Assembly: GCA_049325275.1 (NCBI GenBank)
Contig: JBMOLU010000089.1
Coordinates: forward strand, 62,001 to 126,000
Origin: CAIQJJ01 sp049325275
GTDB lineage: Bacteria > Chloroflexota > Anaerolineae > Anaerolineales > UBA4823
DNA length: 64,000 bases
Direction of reading: 5' to 3'
How positions within the stretch are numbered: position 1 is the first letter of the stretch; every line of letters begins with the position of its first letter. Positions 7,335-16,257 of this stretch are shown here, one piece after another. A program made the position numbers and the translations under genes. The notes under the pieces were generated by a model. That model was not told the origin of the DNA. It did not search any database and worked only from the letters and a program-made list of their open reading frames with translations.

Positions 7335-8987
7335 TCACGGCTCGCGCGCCGTTCCGCCGCGCCATTCGCACAGGCGCTGCTGCAGGGCCGGCAGATCGCC
7401 GCTGGCGGCCAGGGCTTCCATCTCGGCCAGCATCGCTTCGACCTGCGAGACCGGCACGTAAAAACGCCTGTGCGCCGGAGCCGGGTCGTCGCTGCTGCCA
7501 TTCCTGCCGCCAGCGATGACGGCTTGCAGCTCGCCGAGCAGGTTGGGCAGTTCGACGATGTGGGCGGCGGTGGCGGCGCAGACCGTCAGCAGGTTCTGGC
7601 GCTCCTGCGGCGAGATATTGTGAATGGCAAACAGGATCACGCCGACGTCGTGCTCGGACACCAAACGCGGGATGTCGTCGCGGCGGCCGAGGACGCGCAC
7701 GCCGCGAATGCGGGTGTCGAGCTTGTAGAGGTCGTCGTCCACGTACCCGACGACACGAAACGCCCAGGCGTAGCTGCCGTTCTGCAGCATCCAGACGGCC
7801 AGCTGGCCGGCGTCGCCGCTGCCGATGACGAGGACGCGCTCCTGCGAGACCGCCGAACGGCGCGTGTCTGCCAGGCGTTCGGACAGGGCAGCGAAGAAGC
7901 GGCTGCGGTAACGCACGAGCACGAAACCCGCTGCGGCCACGGCCGAAGCCAGCAGCAGCATCGCCGGCGGGAAGAGCGGCCTGCCCCACAACCGGTTGAA
8001 GGCCTGGGCGGCCAGCGAGGCAAGCACCACCGGCAGCACCAGGTCGAAAACGTCGGAAGCGCGCGCCCGCGACCAGAAGATGCGCTGCGTGCCCAGCATG
8101 GCCCCGACGACGCTGAACAACAGGGCGAAGCCAAACGCCAGGCCGATCGAACGCCCCCAGCCCACGTTGAGCACCTGCTGCGAGCGCCAGATCAGCCCCA
8201 CACCGCCCAAGGCCAGCAGGCTGATCAAAAAATCTGCTGTAAACCAGCTGACGTAGCGCCGCACCAGGCGCGCCAGCGGGCCGAGAAAGAGCAGGTCTTC
8301 GGGGGGGGCGTAGTTGCCGAGGCGCGGCACGAGCACCAAAAAGGTCCAGAAGATGGTGTCCAGGTCGAGCAGCAGCGAGCGGTGGCGGACGTAGAGCTGG
8401 TCGAGGCGCAGCTTGCTGGGCACGACGGCGTTGAGGTAGGTGTCCATCAGCGGGCCGCCAGCCAGCAGTTCTTCTTCGTTGCGGTAGAGCACGGAGGCCG
8501 GGCTGGTGATTCCCGGCCGCACCGAAAGCACCTCGCTAAAGACATCGGCGGGCCAGGTCCTGGCGATCTCGGGGTCCTCGGGCCGCGGACCGACCAGGCT
8601 CATTTCACCGGTTAGCACGTTCCACAGTTGGGGCAGCTCGTTGAGCTTGGTATCGCGCAGCCAGCGGCCGAGCGACGTCACGCGGCGGTCGCCCTTGCCG
8701 GTGACGCGCGGCCCGGCGTAGCTCTTGGGGTCCTCGTACATGGTGCGGAACTTGAGGATACCGAACTGTTTGCCGCCCTTCCCGAGGCGCGGGCCGCGGT
8801 AGAAGACCGGGCCAGGGGAGTCACGCTTGATCAGGATGGCGAGGAATAAAAAAACGGGGGAAAGCAGGATCAGGCCCAGGGCAGCCGCCGAAACATCGAC
8901 GAGGCGTTTGATCGCCATGCCCACAGAAACCCGCCAATGATGGTGGCGCTTCATCGGTAACGAGAAATCGAAAATTTGTTCGGCCAT
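7335..8987 (-). CDS. Fusion: polyprenyl-phosphate sugar transferase + membrane Rossmann domain (reversed order)
   Basis: Residues 1-215 form a bacterial sugar transferase (PglC/WcaJ C-terminal type): one membrane segment (about 29-52), 'GILKFRTMYED' (76-86), 'LNELPQLWNVLTGEMS' and 'VGPRP' (132-136). Residues 240-360 contain about four membrane segments, and residues 383-500 a Rossmann-like fold beginning 'RVLVIGSGDAGQ', with 'VVGYVDDD'. WbaP/CpsE-type enzymes normally carry the membrane-Rossmann half first and the transferase last; here the order is reversed. The enzyme would start the glycan repeat by putting a sugar-1-phosphate on undecaprenyl phosphate. ATG 8987 follows AGGGGAG at 7-nt spacing. 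The gene marks the low-coordinate end of the AT-rich cassette. Confidence 0.85.
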   Translation of the reverse strand: MAEQIFDFSLPMKRHHHWRVSVGMAIKRLVDVSAAALGLILLSPVFLFLAILIKRDSPGPVFYRGPRLGKGGKQFGILKFRTMYEDPKSYAGPRVTGKGDRRVTSLGRWLRDTKLNELPQLWNVLTGEMSLVGPRPEDPEIARTWPADVFSEVLSVRPGITSPASVLYRNEEELLAGGPLMDTYLNAVVPSKLRLDQLYVRHRSLLLDLDTIFWTFLVLVPRLGNYAPPEDLLFLGPLARLVRRYVSWFTADFLISLLALGGVGLIWRSQQVLNVGWGRSIGLAFGFALLFSVVGAMLGTQRIFWSRARASDVFDLVLPVVLASLAAQAFNRLWGRPLFPPAMLLLASAVAAAGFVLVRYRSRFFAALSERLADTRRSAVSQERVLVIGSGDAGQLAVWMLQNGSYAWAFRVVGYVDDDLYKLDTRIRGVRVLGRRDDIPRLVSEHDVGVILFAIHNISPQERQNLLTVCAATAAHIVELPNLLGELQAVIAGGRNGSSDDPAPAHRRFYVPVSQVEAMLAEMEALAASGDLPALQQRLCEWRGGTAREP

Positions 8988-9219
8988 GAAAAAACTCCCC
9001 TTGAGAAAAAAGAAAGGAACCAGTTCTCTGTAAAGTCAGCCATTAAGATAAAGCTTTGGCCATAGAACAACTACAAAAACGCCGTAAAGGCTTCTTTGCT
9101 TTTATGATAAAAGTGCAAAAACCGTGAGAAGTAACACGACTTCAGCAAACTCCACAAACGAACAATGCCAGGCAAACAACTCACTCCCGAACAATCGCCA
9201 CATTGTATAGAAGCAGTAA

Positions 9220-10248
9220 TCAAAACTGGGGAACTTTCCCCTGCCGATCTCCCCAACGGTTGGCAAACTTTACTAACCCAAAGAGAAAACCCAAGCCATA
9301 ACTCAAATGCAGGATAGCGTACACAACAGGCAGTAAAGGCAGGTATTTCCAACCTTGTCGGGAGGCCGCCCAAGCAGAAGCTGCAAGATTGATCAACATA
9401 TACAGACAAGGCGTAACCAGCGATAAAAGCCGGGTATCAGGAAAGAACGCCAACAATGCCGAAACGATCAGCGCAGAGACAAAAAGCGGCGGTACGAACT
9501 GGCGGAGGCTCATTTGACGTGGATGCTTTTGGAGAACACGAACCTTCCAGAAGCCGTATTGGTAGTACTGGCGCCAGAGTGCCTTTAGGGAAGCACGGCT
9601 ATAATACGTTGACGTAATATCTGCCGCGAGAAGGATTTTTGCACCCAATTTTCGCAAGCGGTAATTGTATTCATCATCCTGATTGCGTACCAGTTCTTCA
9701 TCATAAAAACCGGCTTTTTCGATGATATCTCGTGTATATGCTGGAAAGGGAACTGTATCAACCAACATCGTTTTCCCTGCCGTTGTACGAAAGGCAGTGC
9801 CGCCAACACCAAAGATTGAACTCATTGCCATCGCTATCGCTTGTGCCAAAAAACCTTCCCCAACCGTATTCATCGGACCACCCACACCATCTACACTATC
9901 GTTTTGAATATGCTCAACACAACGCCGCACATAATCAGAAGCGATGATGCAATGACCATCTACGCGAACAACGATTTGACCGGTGGCCTGGCGTAAGGCC
10001 ACGTTCATTCCCGTTGAAACGATGCAGCCGGGATTATCAAGGATAGACAGTCGAACATTTGTATTTTCCCCAATATTGCCAATAACACGCCGTGTAGCAT
10101 CAGTGGACATACCGTCCGCTATCAAAACTTCTATGTACTCATGTGGATAGTCTTGCGCTAGAACAGCACCCAACGTTTCATGAATATAAGCAGCTTCATT
10201 ACGAATCGGTAGGATGATACTGATGAAAGGGTAGCTTTTGAGCATCAT
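9220..10248 (-). CDS. Glycosyltransferase family 2, ExoA-like
   Basis: The 342-residue protein starts with 'FISIILPIRNEAAYI', followed by 'VLIADGMSTDAT', 'VVRVDGHC' (DxD-like metal site) and 'VRNQDDEYNYRLRKLGA', all typical GT-A family 2 signatures, with an acceptor-site Asp in the ED/QDD region. C-terminal hydrophobic segments (about residues 245-330) anchor it in the membrane, as in succinoglycan ExoA. It would elongate a lipid-linked oligosaccharide in the cytoplasm. The gene overlaps the upstream acetyltransferase gene (ATGA). It is the last gene of the AT-rich cassette; a 232-nt gap follows before the sugar transferase fusion. Confidence 0.85.
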   Translation of the reverse strand: MMLKSYPFISIILPIRNEAAYIHETLGAVLAQDYPHEYIEVLIADGMSTDATRRVIGNIGENTNVRLSILDNPGCIVSTGMNVALRQATGQIVVRVDGHCIIASDYVRRCVEHIQNDSVDGVGGPMNTVGEGFLAQAIAMAMSSIFGVGGTAFRTTAGKTMLVDTVPFPAYTRDIIEKAGFYDEELVRNQDDEYNYRLRKLGAKILLAADITSTYYSRASLKALWRQYYQYGFWKVRVLQKHPRQMSLRQFVPPLFVSALIVSALLAFFPDTRLLSLVTPCLYMLINLAASAWAASRQGWKYLPLLPVVYAILHLSYGLGFLFGLVKFANRWGDRQGKVPQF

Positions 10249-10865
10249 TTTGCCGTGATCAGTTTATAGTAATAAATCGCTCCACTTGGGGTCTCCAAGC
10301 TATGTTTTTGCCAACCCATCCTCTCATACAACTTTTGTGCATTTAAATTTTCCGGATAAACTGATAACCTAAGCGATTTCGCTCCTTTAGATTGGGCCTG
10401 TTGCTCAAACGTTTGCATTAATAACTTCCCCACATTTTTCCCGCGTGCATCTGGACGGACACCAATACCCACTAAAGACATAGTTGGCGCAGGCAAATCA
10501 GGTATTTGATTTGGCCGGTAGTGATAAACCCCGGCACGAGCTAACAAAACTCGGAGATACTTGGGGTCAAAAAATACCCAAAAACGGGTAATGGCACCAC
10601 ACAAAGCGCTCCAAAAGATATACCGAGTGAGCTCACTTGAATAACCAGTTGGCGCACCAACTATGTAGCCAACAACCTCGTCCATATAGATAGCACAAAC
10701 TGCAATTGCCTTATCATTACTCGCAAACCAACAGATGAATCGTTTAACATACCAAGTACCTAGCTTTGTGTTCAAGTAACCTTTGAAGGCCTGCAGGTGA
10801 ACATCAACAACTTGTTCGATATAAATATCACTAATATCTATAATTTTCAGCATACTTTGCACCAT
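10245..10865 (-). CDS. GNAT-family N-acetyltransferase
   Basis: The C-terminal half has the acetyl-CoA binding pattern 'LVGIGVRPDARGKNVGKLL' (the R/QxxGxG/A loop) followed by 'LYERMGWQ', standard for GNAT enzymes. Placed between two glycosyltransferase genes, it probably acylates an amino sugar of the glycan. The start ATG 10865 overlaps the upstream stop by one base (TGATG); an in-frame TTG lies one codon before. The donor and substrate are not known. Confidence 0.8.
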   Translation of the reverse strand: MVQSMLKIIDISDIYIEQVVDVHLQAFKGYLNTKLGTWYVKRFICWFASNDKAIAVCAIYMDEVVGYIVGAPTGYSSELTRYIFWSALCGAITRFWVFFDPKYLRVLLARAGVYHYRPNQIPDLPAPTMSLVGIGVRPDARGKNVGKLLMQTFEQQAQSKGAKSLRLSVYPENLNAQKLYERMGWQKHSLETPSGAIYYYKLITAK

Positions 10866-11962
10866 CAATCATGAAAATGTACTACAAGAGATTCGTAATG
10901 CTTTTCCATTTTTTTCATGCTATCTTGCCAAGAAGCACGTTGCTGTACTATTTGCCAATTGATTTGAGCTGCCCGATTTCTTTTTTGGGGATCCCGAAGT
11001 GCCTGAACAATACAATTTGCAAACGCATGCTCATCACCTGGAGGGAACAAAAGACCATTCTCACCTGAAACTATCCACTGCTGATTGGCAGGAATATCTG
11101 TTGCCACAGGGAACGCTCCACAAGCCATCCCCTCGTTCAATGTAACGTTATTGCCATCTGAAGGGGCTGTAGAGACCAGAACATCGGCTCTCCCCAACAA
11201 GCAGAGAAGTTCTTGAAGTGGCAACCAGCCTGTAAAGTTAAGTTTATTGCTTACGCCTAGTTTAGCAGAAAGCGCTTCTAACTGTGAACGCAGTGGGCCA
11301 TTGCTACCCACCACAAAATTGGTTTCAGGTTCCTGCTCAAGCACGAGCGGTGCAGCCTTGATGAATGTTTGCACATCGCAGGTTGCCGCATGACGCCGGT
11401 TACTAATCACAAGATAGGGTGGCCCACTATGTTGAGCCTTTCTGTGGCCTGGATGGAATAAATCTGTGTCTACGCCGAAAGGTAATGTGATCACTTTCTC
11501 TGCGGAAGCGTATCCATGCTCGACAATATGCTTCGTCATGTGGTCGGCCATTGAAGTTACCATATTTGCCCGACGGAAGGCCCACACTACCAAGGCTCTA
11601 TAAAGTCGCGATTTCACAGGACGTACCAATACATCAGTGCCCCAGGCAGTGATAACATAAGGTTGAACTCCCGCCATCGCGCCCAGAAAACCATATCCTA
11701 TTGCATAATGAGCATGCAAAATATTCGGCTGAAGTGCTTGAATCATCCGCCGAACATTGAACAATGATAGCAAATAATTCAGTTGGATCCATGGGGTTAT
11801 CGGCTTTACATAAATCACATGGCAACCGGGAATTTCGTACGGGACAAAAGAAATCACTGTCACGCGGTGCCCAATGCGGGCAAAATGCTGCGCCCATCTC
11901 TGGGTATGAACAACAGAGGCATCGGCAAGGTAACAAATATGCCATGATTTACTGTCTTTCAT
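10865..11962 (-). CDS. Glycosyltransferase family 4
   Basis: A GT-B fold protein of 365 residues. The N-terminal half includes 'NILHAHYAIGYGFLGA' and 'VITAWGTDVLV'; the C-terminal half has 'LVISNRRHAATCDVQTFI', 'FTGWLPLQELLCLLGRADVLVSTAPSDGNN' (short parts of it shown) and 'LNEGMACGAFPVATDIP', which place the nucleotide-sugar binding Glu-rich motif of retaining GT4 enzymes. It overlaps the 3' end of the upstream epimerase gene by 14 nt. Donor and acceptor sugars cannot be predicted. Confidence 0.85.
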   Translation of the reverse strand: MKDSKSWHICYLADASVVHTQRWAQHFARIGHRVTVISFVPYEIPGCHVIYVKPITPWIQLNYLLSLFNVRRMIQALQPNILHAHYAIGYGFLGAMAGVQPYVITAWGTDVLVRPVKSRLYRALVVWAFRRANMVTSMADHMTKHIVEHGYASAEKVITLPFGVDTDLFHPGHRKAQHSGPPYLVISNRRHAATCDVQTFIKAAPLVLEQEPETNFVVGSNGPLRSQLEALSAKLGVSNKLNFTGWLPLQELLCLLGRADVLVSTAPSDGNNVTLNEGMACGAFPVATDIPANQQWIVSGENGLLFPPGDEHAFANCIVQALRDPQKRNRAAQINWQIVQQRASWQDSMKKMEKHYESLVVHFHD

Positions 11963-12920
11963 ACCACTCTATCATCCTTCTTATCCCTTCCCGCCATCCA
12001 ACAAAATTTTCATGCGGGATCAGTTGTCTGATTTTACTACTATCATAGACAATCAAGTTGTTCATAGCCATCCAACGCCCCATGGACAATGGCAATTGCC
12101 TGCCGCTCACACGGGATAGGCTTTCTCCAAAAGCGGCCAGTAACCAGCCAATTTGTTTTGGAAGAAAAAGACCGGGACGCTTTACTTCAAGAAAGTCAGC
12201 TATCGAATTAACCAATTCATGTAACGCAAAGGTGTCCGAGAGAAAAAATATCTCGCCATTACGCACCTGGCCCGTCAAAAGTAAACGTGCTAGGTGAACA
12301 CAAGCAATGGCACAGTCTTCTACATACACATAGTTTTGACGGGCTTCTTTATCTCCGATGTAAATAAATTGGCCTAGTTTAATCGTCCGCCACAATACCT
12401 TCAAGTGTTTCTCAGGGTCACTATCTCCAAAAACATTGGTAGGTCGTAAAGCAACAACTTGCATTTTATCTGCATAGGCCAAAACCATTTTTTCGGCCTC
12501 GTACTTGCTATGTTCGTATTCGTTTTGTGGGTGGCAAGAAATAGTTTCACGAACAATCATATCCGCAGGATGAGAACCAACTACACCTGCACTGCTCAAA
12601 AACACAAAAGCTTTAACTCCGGCTTTTACGCTGGCCTCCAATAAATTATGCGTACCATTAACATTGATGGCTTGCATTTGACTTTCATCTCGTTTATTCC
12701 CGGCCACGTGGAAAACAACGTCAACACTAGACACGGCATCACGTAGTGCAGAAACATCCATCATATCGCCATGGAATAGCCTTACATCTGTTGAAAATGC
12801 AGGCTGTACCTGGCGCGTAAAAATAGCTACCCGATATGAAGGAATTTGAAGCAATTGAGACACCAACCGTTTGCCAATAAAACCAGTAGCGCCTGTTACA
12901 AGAGTGTTTACTTTTTCCAC
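11949..12920 (-). CDS. NAD-dependent epimerase/dehydratase (extended SDR)
   Basis: The 323-residue protein opens with 'TLVTGATGFIGKRLV' (NAD-binding GxxGxxG) and has 'VFHVAGNKRDES', 'FLSSAGVVG' and 'YEHSKYEAEK' (catalytic YxxxK). It is an extended SDR acting on sugar nucleotides; C4 epimerase, reductase or 4,6-dehydratase activity are all possible. The start is GTG 12920, preceded by AGGA at 8 nt. It overlaps the following GT4 gene by 14 nt. Confidence 0.78.
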   Translation of the reverse strand: MEKVNTLVTGATGFIGKRLVSQLLQIPSYRVAIFTRQVQPAFSTDVRLFHGDMMDVSALRDAVSSVDVVFHVAGNKRDESQMQAINVNGTHNLLEASVKAGVKAFVFLSSAGVVGSHPADMIVRETISCHPQNEYEHSKYEAEKMVLAYADKMQVVALRPTNVFGDSDPEKHLKVLWRTIKLGQFIYIGDKEARQNYVYVEDCAIACVHLARLLLTGQVRNGEIFFLSDTFALHELVNSIADFLEVKRPGLFLPKQIGWLLAAFGESLSRVSGRQLPLSMGRWMAMNNLIVYDSSKIRQLIPHENFVGWREGIRRMIEWYERQ

Positions 12921-12929
12921 TATAACATC

Positions 12930-13727
12930 CTAGGGATAGGTTCCTTCGATAGTGGCTTGTACTTCGTCCGCCCTTTTAAGGTAAATATCAATCCCTGATG
13001 CACGAAAATACTGAACGGCCAATTCTAATTTTCCCAATCGTTCTGCAATGTGACCTGCTAACTGGCAACCATCCCGATGCCCCAAATCACAGGCATTCGA
13101 GTAAGCTTGCATTGCTTTTTCTGGCTCTTTTTGAGCCATCAAATGCCCATATTCAATCCATCGCACCCTGGCAATAACAGAGGGTTGGGTAAGAGATAGA
13201 CCTTTTTGATAGTGTTGAATGACTTGAATGGGGGCTTCAAGGGAACCTTTTTTATACAAATCGAAACTTTGAAGGAGGGAGGTTCCTGTATGTTTTCGAA
13301 TTTCTGTTTCTGCCAACCAAAACCATGATATAAAATGGTCAGGATGCGTTTGCGTTGCATACATTGCCAAAACGCTGCTATTTGGAGCGAGGATATAGGG
13401 CATAGGCATTAAGTTCCTATCGCACTTCAGAGCAGCTTTCCATGAGATATCTCGACTATCCAAATCTCCTTTTGCGTTTTGAACTAACCCACGAAGCCAA
13501 CTCCCGTGACAGTTTTGCACCGAGTACTCACCCAGTTTAATGTTTGTACTAGCCAGTAGTGCCGAGTTACCCTGCAAAGCCGTCATGGTCGTATGTGCTG
13601 CCTGGTTTACCAAAAGCCGTTGCAAGAGTGAATACCAGTTCAAACCAATCCACAAGGCCACTAGAAAAAGACACCCATATGAGTAATATCGTTTTCGCAT
13701 TTTGTAAAGAGAACACCAAAAGATCAC
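12930..13727 (-). CDS. Membrane-anchored TPR/Sel1-like protein, unrecognised
   Basis: I do not recognise a named family. The protein has one N-terminal membrane segment (about residues 16-32) and a soluble remainder. Its C-terminal part resembles Sel1/TPR helices ('AMQAYSNACDLGHRDGCQL', 'GKLELAVQYFRASG'). Cys residues are frequent. It lies one base after a GT4 gene and before an epimerase gene in the same orientation. Small TPR membrane proteins in such loci often accompany polymerases, and a Wzy-type protein is encoded nearby (14887-16257), so an assembly role is possible but unproven. The start is GTG 13727 behind AGGTTAAC; ATG 13700 is an alternative. Confidence 0.55.
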   Translation of the reverse strand: MIFWCSLYKMRKRYYSYGCLFLVALWIGLNWYSLLQRLLVNQAAHTTMTALQGNSALLASTNIKLGEYSVQNCHGSWLRGLVQNAKGDLDSRDISWKAALKCDRNLMPMPYILAPNSSVLAMYATQTHPDHFISWFWLAETEIRKHTGTSLLQSFDLYKKGSLEAPIQVIQHYQKGLSLTQPSVIARVRWIEYGHLMAQKEPEKAMQAYSNACDLGHRDGCQLAGHIAERLGKLELAVQYFRASGIDIYLKRADEVQATIEGTYP

Positions 13728-13728
13728 G

Positions 13729-14886
13729 TTAACCTGAAATTCCTATTAAATCTTTGTAGACTTTCTCATAGCTTCGCGCCATGCTGGAAAAATCTAACCC
13801 CAATCTCAACAAATGTTGTCGTCCTTTCAGGCCCATCGCTTTCAAATCTTGATCTTTCATTTCGGAAACCTGATTGAGTGTTTCTCGGAGTGCGCCGGGA
13901 TTATCCGGTGGAATTAGCCAGCCCGTTTCGCCAGGAATAACATAGCGGCTGACGTCAGATACATTTGTAGCAATCACGGGGCAACCACAAGCTATTGCTT
14001 CTAACAGAACGTTAGGCGTTCCCTCCCATAAAGAATTGAGAATAAAAACATCGCACGCCTGGTAAAGGGCAATCACATCGTCTCGAGGTCCCAAAACATC
14101 CACAACATCCGTTAAACCCAAAGTAGCAATACGCTGCTTGATTCGATGCAAAAGCTCTTGCGAAACAATCTGACCTGCCCAATAATATCGAAATGGCGTT
14201 CCTGAAGGACGAAAATCTTCAAGCGCGTCTAACATACCCAAATGATTTTTTGCCGGTTTAAATCCGGCAATAGTTAAGGCAGTTCGGTTTGTGTTGGGCC
14301 AGCCAAGTTCATTTCGAACTGACATTTTGTTTTCAGTGGGTGTAAATTTCACCACATCAATACCATTAGGGATAAACTTTACTTTTTTATCTTTCCAAAG
14401 CATCCCTCCCACCAAATCTCTTTGAGCAGTGGCACTGTTGGCAATGATTAGATCTGCAAACCAAAAGGAAAGAGTTCGTTTCAACCGAGACAAGCCCGTA
14501 TAGTGCAACAATGTGGACCTTTCAGAAACTAAAACCTTCCCTTTTCTTGCCAGTTTTTTTGCCAGCACTGCATATAAATTTGCTGTGGCTAAATACGCAT
14601 GAACGATATCCACCTGACTTGAACGCAACCAACTGGCCAATTGCATTATCGGCGCTAAATCTGTCTTGCTTTTACGCGGAAGGCAATGTACAGTGATGCC
14701 TAAATGATTCAGGTCTTGCAAATAGAAATTATCGGGGATATATGTCATGACTTGCACATGAAATTGTTCGCGATTAAGATTCTTCACCAGTTCAACCAAC
14801 TGCCGTTCTGCACCTCCTGCGCCCAGCGACTCGTTTAGATAAGCAATGGATATCTTGGTAGAAAAGCTATCGTTACTCACTGGCAA
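13729..14886 (-). CDS. Glycosyltransferase family 4
   Basis: A GT-B enzyme of 385 residues: 'ESLGAGGAERQLVELVKNL' at the N-terminus (the glycine-rich acceptor loop), 'DIVHAYLATANLYA', 'VKFIPNGIDVVKF', then 'LGPRDDVIALYQACDVFILNS' parts and 'EGTPNVLLEAIACGCPVIAT', the GT4 nucleotide-sugar site with its conserved Glu. The start is TTG 14886, directly after the upstream TGA, or GTG 14880; neither has a strong ribosome-binding site, which suggests coupling to the polymerase gene upstream. The sugar specificity is unknown. Confidence 0.87.
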   Translation of the reverse strand: MPVSNDSFSTKISIAYLNESLGAGGAERQLVELVKNLNREQFHVQVMTYIPDNFYLQDLNHLGITVHCLPRKSKTDLAPIMQLASWLRSSQVDIVHAYLATANLYAVLAKKLARKGKVLVSERSTLLHYTGLSRLKRTLSFWFADLIIANSATAQRDLVGGMLWKDKKVKFIPNGIDVVKFTPTENKMSVRNELGWPNTNRTALTIAGFKPAKNHLGMLDALEDFRPSGTPFRYYWAGQIVSQELLHRIKQRIATLGLTDVVDVLGPRDDVIALYQACDVFILNSLWEGTPNVLLEAIACGCPVIATNVSDVSRYVIPGETGWLIPPDNPGALRETLNQVSEMKDQDLKAMGLKGRQHLLRLGLDFSSMARSYEKVYKDLIGISG

Positions 14887-16257
14887 TCATCCCGATGGCA
14901 GCGAAGGTACAGGCTTGGCAGGGGAATAAAATAAAATACAAGATGATGCGATAAATAGCGGCCAGATCGTTGAGTCGAAAATGCCAGTCACCGAAACCAA
15001 GCCAAGCATGATCATGGCTATGCTGGCTAGTCCCAATCCCGGCTTGTTCAAAAGGGAAGCCTGATGCCAATAGAGCCGAAATAACATAAAAAGAAAGAGT
15101 AAATACATCAGCGCAGCTATTCCTCCAGCCTGCAGCCATGTTCCCAAAATTGCATTGTGCACATCCAGCAATTTGTTGATCTCTCGATTCGTATAGTAAG
15201 TAACCTGAATAGCATCCTGATCTAATCCCTTGCCACGAAAAAAATAATCAGGCAAATCTTTCAATGCCCCCGTTGTCGCATTCCACCGCGCCTCAATGGT
15301 CGTAGTGTTGTAAATGTAAGCCGAATCACCTGTTTGTATCGCATTCAAAAGTGCAGTGGTGCGGTAATTAATAACAGTATATTCAGTGTTTTCTGAGGGC
15401 ACCCAAATGAAAGTGATATAGGCCACGAAAACCGCTGCACAAATCAATACCACACCGATGCGCAGGCGAATATCTTTAATAGCAAAGACAACAAACGAGA
15501 AATAGGTAGTACAAGCCAGAAGAATTGCCAGGATTGAACCTAAGTAAAGAAGAGCCAGCGAAAAGAGCAGTAATAAGATTAACACGAGAAGGCTCGGTAT
15601 ACGCAATAAATTACGTTGGGTAAGTAACACAAAAGTGCCGCTTACTATCCACCCGGCGGATACACTGGACTGATCAAAAAGGCCTGATGCACGTCCTATT
15701 TCTAAGTAGCTTAAATCCTGAAAGAAAATGGCAAAGACAGAACCAATCGAAGCAACCCCAACGACTAACCATAAGACGCGAACTCGCATCTGCCAGTATG
15801 AAATTGGAACCAGCAGTAGAATTAATACAAAAGAAGCAGGGATTAAGTTGCCCACCAGGTTTCTACGAACAACGTCAAAGCCAGGCACAAAATATGCCAA
15901 CTGAATTCCGAAGGTGTATCCTATAAAAAAAACAAAAGCGGTAATTATCGAAGCGCGTATATATGGATGGCTCGATTTAAACCATCGCCTGAGAGCATAA
16001 AATAAAAGATACACATGCAAGACAACTGCCAGATAGTTCAGATATGTAAAGATAACACTCTGATGAGGGAATAAAGCCTCTTGCCATGAGGAAATTTGAT
16101 AGAAAATATCCCACAACAGAAGAACAGGGATGACAAAGTTGTATAGAACATCCTGTTGCCAATGATGCGAAACTGGCTTGCCGGGGAAGGCATAACTTTT
16201 ATTAAGGTTGATTTGACGTGAGAACACTCGTTCACTCCCGCAAGGTGTTTTAATCAA
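14887..16257 (-). CDS. O-antigen polymerase/ligase-like polytopic membrane protein (Wzy candidate)
   Basis: This protein of about 456 residues has roughly eleven hydrophobic segments and, between the last ones, a long external loop with 'ARWNATTGALKDLPDYFF', 'GKGLD' and 'DVHNAILGTWLQAGG', the arrangement of Wzy_C-type polymerases. It is the best candidate for a Wzy polymerase of the cassette. The frame stays open to 16356, but that would overlap the previous gene by about 100 nt. TTG 16257, overlapping the upstream TGA (TTGA), is chosen without a good ribosome-binding site, so the start is uncertain. Primary sequence in this family varies greatly, as expected of a serotype-determining gene. 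Confidence 0.7.
   Translation of the reverse strand: MIKTPCGSERVFSRQINLNKSYAFPGKPVSHHWQQDVLYNFVIPVLLLWDIFYQISSWQEALFPHQSVIFTYLNYLAVVLHVYLLFYALRRWFKSSHPYIRASIITAFVFFIGYTFGIQLAYFVPGFDVVRRNLVGNLIPASFVLILLLVPISYWQMRVRVLWLVVGVASIGSVFAIFFQDLSYLEIGRASGLFDQSSVSAGWIVSGTFVLLTQRNLLRIPSLLVLILLLLFSLALLYLGSILAILLACTTYFSFVVFAIKDIRLRIGVVLICAAVFVAYITFIWVPSENTEYTVINYRTTALLNAIQTGDSAYIYNTTTIEARWNATTGALKDLPDYFFRGKGLDQDAIQVTYYTNREINKLLDVHNAILGTWLQAGGIAALMYLLFLFMLFRLYWHQASLLNKPGLGLASIAMIMLGLVSVTGIFDSTIWPLFIASSCILFYSPAKPVPSLPSG

Noticed and set aside
6171..8615. A plus-strand frame of 814 codons opposite the dehydratase and sugar transferase genes
   Set aside because: It is a high-GC shadow of well-supported minus-strand genes and has no recognisable motif, ribosome-binding site or family match.
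9001..9219. Possible promoter for the sugar transferase fusion (TTGTTC, 17 nt, CTTAAT)
   Set aside because: Both boxes are poor, and the AT-rich region offers many equal matches, so I do not list it as a feature.
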